Shown: piece by piece, positions 7,540 to 9,806 of the stretch | How positions within the stretch are numbered: the first letter of the stretch is position 1 | Layout of the letters: every line of letters starts with the position of its first letter | Assembly (NCBI GenBank): GCA_021787505.1 | Contig: JAJYLU010000035.1 | Coordinates: 1-9,806 of the forward strand | Source: Nitrospirota bacterium | GTDB taxonomy: Bacteria; Nitrospirota; Thermodesulfovibrionia; Thermodesulfovibrionales; UBA6898 | Direction of reading: 5' to 3' | DNA: 9,806 nucleotides | Program-made: the position numbers and the translations under genes | The notes under the pieces: generated by a model | What the model was told of the DNA's origin: nothing | Seen by the model: only the letters and a program-made list of their open reading frames with translations | Database searches by the model: none

Positions 7540-7586
7540 CAGACGCACGGGTTGTCGCAATCATTTCAAGAATGCATGATAGATAG

Positions 7587-7594
7587 AAGGAGGT
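7587..7594 (+). promoter_or_regulatory. Strong Shine-Dalgarno site of the ferredoxin gene
   Basis: AAGGAGGT, a full match to the anti-Shine-Dalgarno core, lies six bases before the ATG at 7601. It fixes the start, although no other in-frame start is close. It suggests efficient translation of the ferredoxin. Confidence 0.75.
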
Positions 7595-7600
7595 AACATC

Positions 7601-8056
7601 ATGAAAATTCTGACCGCACCGAGAATGGAGCGCTGCATCGGCTGCCATTCGTGCTCGCTCGCCTGTGCGCGGCTTGTGCATAAGCGCCTGTCCTGGGACA
7701 CGGCGGGGATCCGCATCAGGTCCTCGGGGGGGCTCTCGACAGGGTTCGAGGCGCGGCTCTGTCTGGCCTGCGACCCTGCGCCCTGCGTAACGGCCTGTCC
7801 GACCGGCGCGTATTCCCAGAGGAAGGGCGGGGGGGTAGTGGTGAGAAAGAAGCTCTGCATCCGCTGCGGGGCCTGCGCAAAGGCATGTCCTGTGGATGCG
7901 ATCTATCTCGATGCAACCGGAGAGCCTTTTGTCTGCATCCACTGCGGCAGGTGCGTGCCCTTCTGTCCCCATGACTGTCTGGAACACACCGAGTCTTCAA
8001 GGGGGGCAGCGACTGAGGAAAAAGAAGCGGCAGCTGCCGGGGAGGTTGAGTCATGA
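7601..8056 (+). CDS. Four-cluster ferredoxin-like electron-transfer subunit of AOR
   Basis: This small iron-sulfur protein (151 aa) should shuttle electrons to and from the AOR-family protein encoded next. Sixteen cysteines fall in four groups: C12/15/18/22, C54/57/62/66, C86/89/92/96 and C112/115/118/122. This is enough for four [4Fe-4S] clusters, as in the HycB/DmsB-type and AorA-type subunits. One extra cysteine (C126) follows the last group. The acidic, alanine-rich tail (about 130-151) is probably disordered. It has no signal peptide or twin-arginine motif, so it is cytoplasmic. The stop overlaps the AOR start in an ATGA (8053-8056), which argues that the two proteins form a complex in fixed ratio. 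It follows ackA by 61 bases. Confidence 0.9.
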   Translation: MKILTAPRMERCIGCHSCSLACARLVHKRLSWDTAGIRIRSSGGLSTGFEARLCLACDPAPCVTACPTGAYSQRKGGGVVVRKKLCIRCGACAKACPVDAIYLDATGEPFVCIHCGRCVPFCPHDCLEHTESSRGAATEEKEAAAAGEVES

Positions 8057-9806
8057 TAAGGGAATATTTCAGAGTACTCATGGTCGATCTTTCGGCCGGG
8101 CGGAGTACCATTACGGAAATCGACGGCAGGAATACGGTGGCGGGCGGAAGCGGTCTGGCAGCGCTGCTCTTCAAAAAATATGGCGTCCTCGATAAGCCGT
8201 GGAATGAACCCGGGCAGCCTCTCATCTTCGCCATCGGTCCGCTGACAGGATACTTTCCGCTTATGAGCAAGACCGTCTGCGCCTTCAAGTCTCCCTACCA
8301 CGATCAATTCGCCGAGAGCCACGCAGGAGGACGCTCAGCCCTGTCCATGCGTTTTGCAGACTTTGATGCCATCGTGATCACCGGCAGGGCAAAGACGCCA
8401 TCCGCCCTCATCGTAGGGTCCCGGCATATCGAAATTAAAGATGTCCACTATCTGTGGGGTACTGACCTGTATGCTGCTGGAAAGTTCCTGCGGCGCATGC
8501 TCCCCGGCTCAGGCCACCGGACGATCCTCAGGATTGGTCCAGCGGGGGAGCGGCAGTCTCCTATGGCCTGCATCAACGCCGACAGCTATCGCCACTTCGG
8601 GAGGCTCGGCGCCGGGGCAGTGATGGGCTCAAAGAACCTGAAGGCCATCATGATCCACGGCGACAGCCCGTTCCTGCTCCCGGAGGGCAAAGACTATGTC
8701 ACGGTCTTTGATAAAGTCTATAAGGACATGACCGACACCGACATGATGAGCAAATATCATAACCTCGGCACTCCCGGCAACGTCAGGGTCATGAATGACC
8801 TGAAGGCCCTGCCGATCAGGAACCTCCAGACAACCGCCGACCCTGCGACCGAGGGCATCACCGGCGAGCGGTTCGCGGAGGTCGCGCTCCTCAGAAACGC
8901 GGCCTGCGCCGGATGCCCTGTGGGCTGCATCCATATTGGTTTTGTGAGAGAACGCTTCCGGGAAGAGAACCGCTACATCTATCGTCAGATCTCCTACGAC
9001 CATGAACTTATTTTCGCTGTCGGTTCCATGCTGGGAGTCATGGACTGCTTCGAGGTGCTGAAGCTTATCGATGTGGCCGAAAAGATGGGGCTCGATGTGA
9101 TGTCTCCTGGGGTCGCGCTGGCATGGGCCACAGAGGCGCTCGCCAAGGGCATCATTACCGAAAAAGAGACCCTTGTTCCCCTTGCATTCGGCAACTCGGC
9201 TTCGTACCTGGCGGCCCTTCAGCACATGGCCTACGGGACAAATGAGTTTTACGAGCTTCTGTCCCAGGGCACGGCGAAAGCGGCGGAACGCTATGGCGGA
9301 GGTGATTTCGCCTGCGTACTCGGGCAGGAGATGGGGGGTTATGCGACGGGTGAGGCGTTCTTTGTTTCCCAGGCCCTCGGCTTCCGCCACTCGCATCTTG
9401 ATTCCGGAGGCTACTCCTATGACCAGAAGCCGAAGGGCAAGAATGTTGAGGATGCAGTGAAGTTTCTGGTCAAAGATGAGAAGGGAAGGGTCTTTCTCAC
9501 TTCGATGGTCGCGTGTCTGTTTGCGCGGGGAGTTTATACGGATGAGGTACTAGGCAATTGCCTCAGGAGCGTCGGCTACGGGACCCTGGCGGACAATATG
9601 GACACGGTTGCGGGCGAGATCCAGAGACTGAGGTGGAAACTGCGCCTCCGGTCGGGGTTCAGACCGGAAAATGTCTCGATACCGAAACGGTTCACCGAGG
9701 TTACGACCTGGAAAGGACAGATCGACGGCGCCTTCCTCGCCGGTCTGAAGGACCAATATGCGATGGCCATCCGGGCACTTGCCGGGCCGGAGACGGAGAA
9801 GGCGGA
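8053..9806 (+). CDS. Aldehyde:ferredoxin oxidoreductase family protein (partial, runs off the right edge)
   Basis: The frame is open to the window end (584 complete codons). AOR-family proteins are usually 600-700 aa, so only the last part is missing. The family binds a tungsten or molybdenum bis-pterin and a [4Fe-4S] cluster and oxidises aldehydes to acids, or the reverse, with ferredoxin. The cluster motif C285-x2-C288-x3-C292 and the distant C488 match the Pyrococcus AOR pattern. IGPAGE (161-166) and GRLGAGAVMGSKNLKAI (183-199) are hallmark stretches. E318 and the RHSH region (445-448) are placed like the family's active-site Glu and His. The usual DxxGL pterin boxes are altered: EKMGLD at 343-348 and TSMVAC at 483-488. 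The N-terminal GGRG is GGSG. GGAGG (8041-8045) precedes the start. The substrate is unknown: acetaldehyde or another aldehyde is possible next to pta-ackA, and glyceraldehyde 3-phosphate is possible next to aldolase. Confidence 0.9.
   Translation, partial: MIREYFRVLMVDLSAGRSTITEIDGRNTVAGGSGLAALLFKKYGVLDKPWNEPGQPLIFAIGPLTGYFPLMSKTVCAFKSPYHDQFAESHAGGRSALSMRFADFDAIVITGRAKTPSALIVGSRHIEIKDVHYLWGTDLYAAGKFLRRMLPGSGHRTILRIGPAGERQSPMACINADSYRHFGRLGAGAVMGSKNLKAIMIHGDSPFLLPEGKDYVTVFDKVYKDMTDTDMMSKYHNLGTPGNVRVMNDLKALPIRNLQTTADPATEGITGERFAEVALLRNAACAGCPVGCIHIGFVRERFREENRYIYRQISYDHELIFAVGSMLGVMDCFEVLKLIDVAEKMGLDVMSPGVALAWATEALAKGIITEKETLVPLAFGNSASYLAALQHMAYGTNEFYELLSQGTAKAAERYGGGDFACVLGQEMGGYATGEAFFVSQALGFRHSHLDSGGYSYDQKPKGKNVEDAVKFLVKDEKGRVFLTSMVACLFARGVYTDEVLGNCLRSVGYGTLADNMDTVAGEIQRLRWKLRLRSGFRPENVSIPKRFTEVTTWKGQIDGAFLAGLKDQYAMAIRALAGPETEKA

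Noticed and set aside
7552..7580. Possible sigma-70 promoter before the ferredoxin gene (TTGTCG, 17 bases, CATGAT)
   Set aside because: Each box matches only four of six consensus bases, which is common by chance. The genes on both sides look co-directional and closely spaced.
8629..9396. 255-codon - strand frame inside the AOR gene
   Set aside because: The + strand frame carries the AOR cluster motif and stays open to the window end. The antisense product has no familiar motif.

Overview
The window is a GC-rich, tightly packed piece of a bacterial chromosome from an anaerobe. All nine long genes, plus one small gene, lie on the + strand. The gaps between them are 0 to about 106 bases, and three junctions are ATGA stop/start overlaps. 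I see no tRNA, rRNA, mobile element, CRISPR array or convincing terminator. Gene content and residue-level likeness suggest a fermentative or syntrophic bacterium, possibly of the Desulfobacterota/Syntrophia type or Nitrospirota. That taxonomic guess is an inference and is weak.

Layout. Positions 19-2042 hold the small and large subunits of a soluble group 3 [NiFe] hydrogenase (sulfhydrogenase/Mvh-like). The diaphorase or electron-transfer subunits would have to lie upstream of the window. Positions 2149-4061 hold two glycolytic genes: an intact class II fructose-bisphosphate aldolase and a 6-phosphofructokinase homologue. The latter appears to have lost about 100-120 internal residues, including the GGDGT and TIDND motifs. 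Positions 4089-4223 hold an unrecognised 44-codon gene. Positions 4226-7539 encode phosphate acetyltransferase and acetate kinase, the acetyl-CoA to acetate plus ATP pair. Positions 7601 to the end encode a four-cluster ferredoxin-like subunit and a tungsten-type aldehyde:ferredoxin oxidoreductase (AOR) that runs off the right edge.

How they may work together (inference). The cluster joins sugar-phosphate cleavage, ATP formation from acetyl-CoA, a low-potential aldehyde/acid oxidoreductase, and a hydrogenase able to dispose of or take up electrons as H2. It reads as a central fermentation and electron-balancing cassette.

The points most worth a second look are: (1) the in-frame loss of the catalytic core of the phosphofructokinase; (2) the hydrogenase large subunit, which ends exactly at the last nickel-motif histidine and so lacks the usual cleavable tail; (3) the unannotated small gene squeezed in front of pta; and (4) the altered pterin-contact motifs in the AOR protein.
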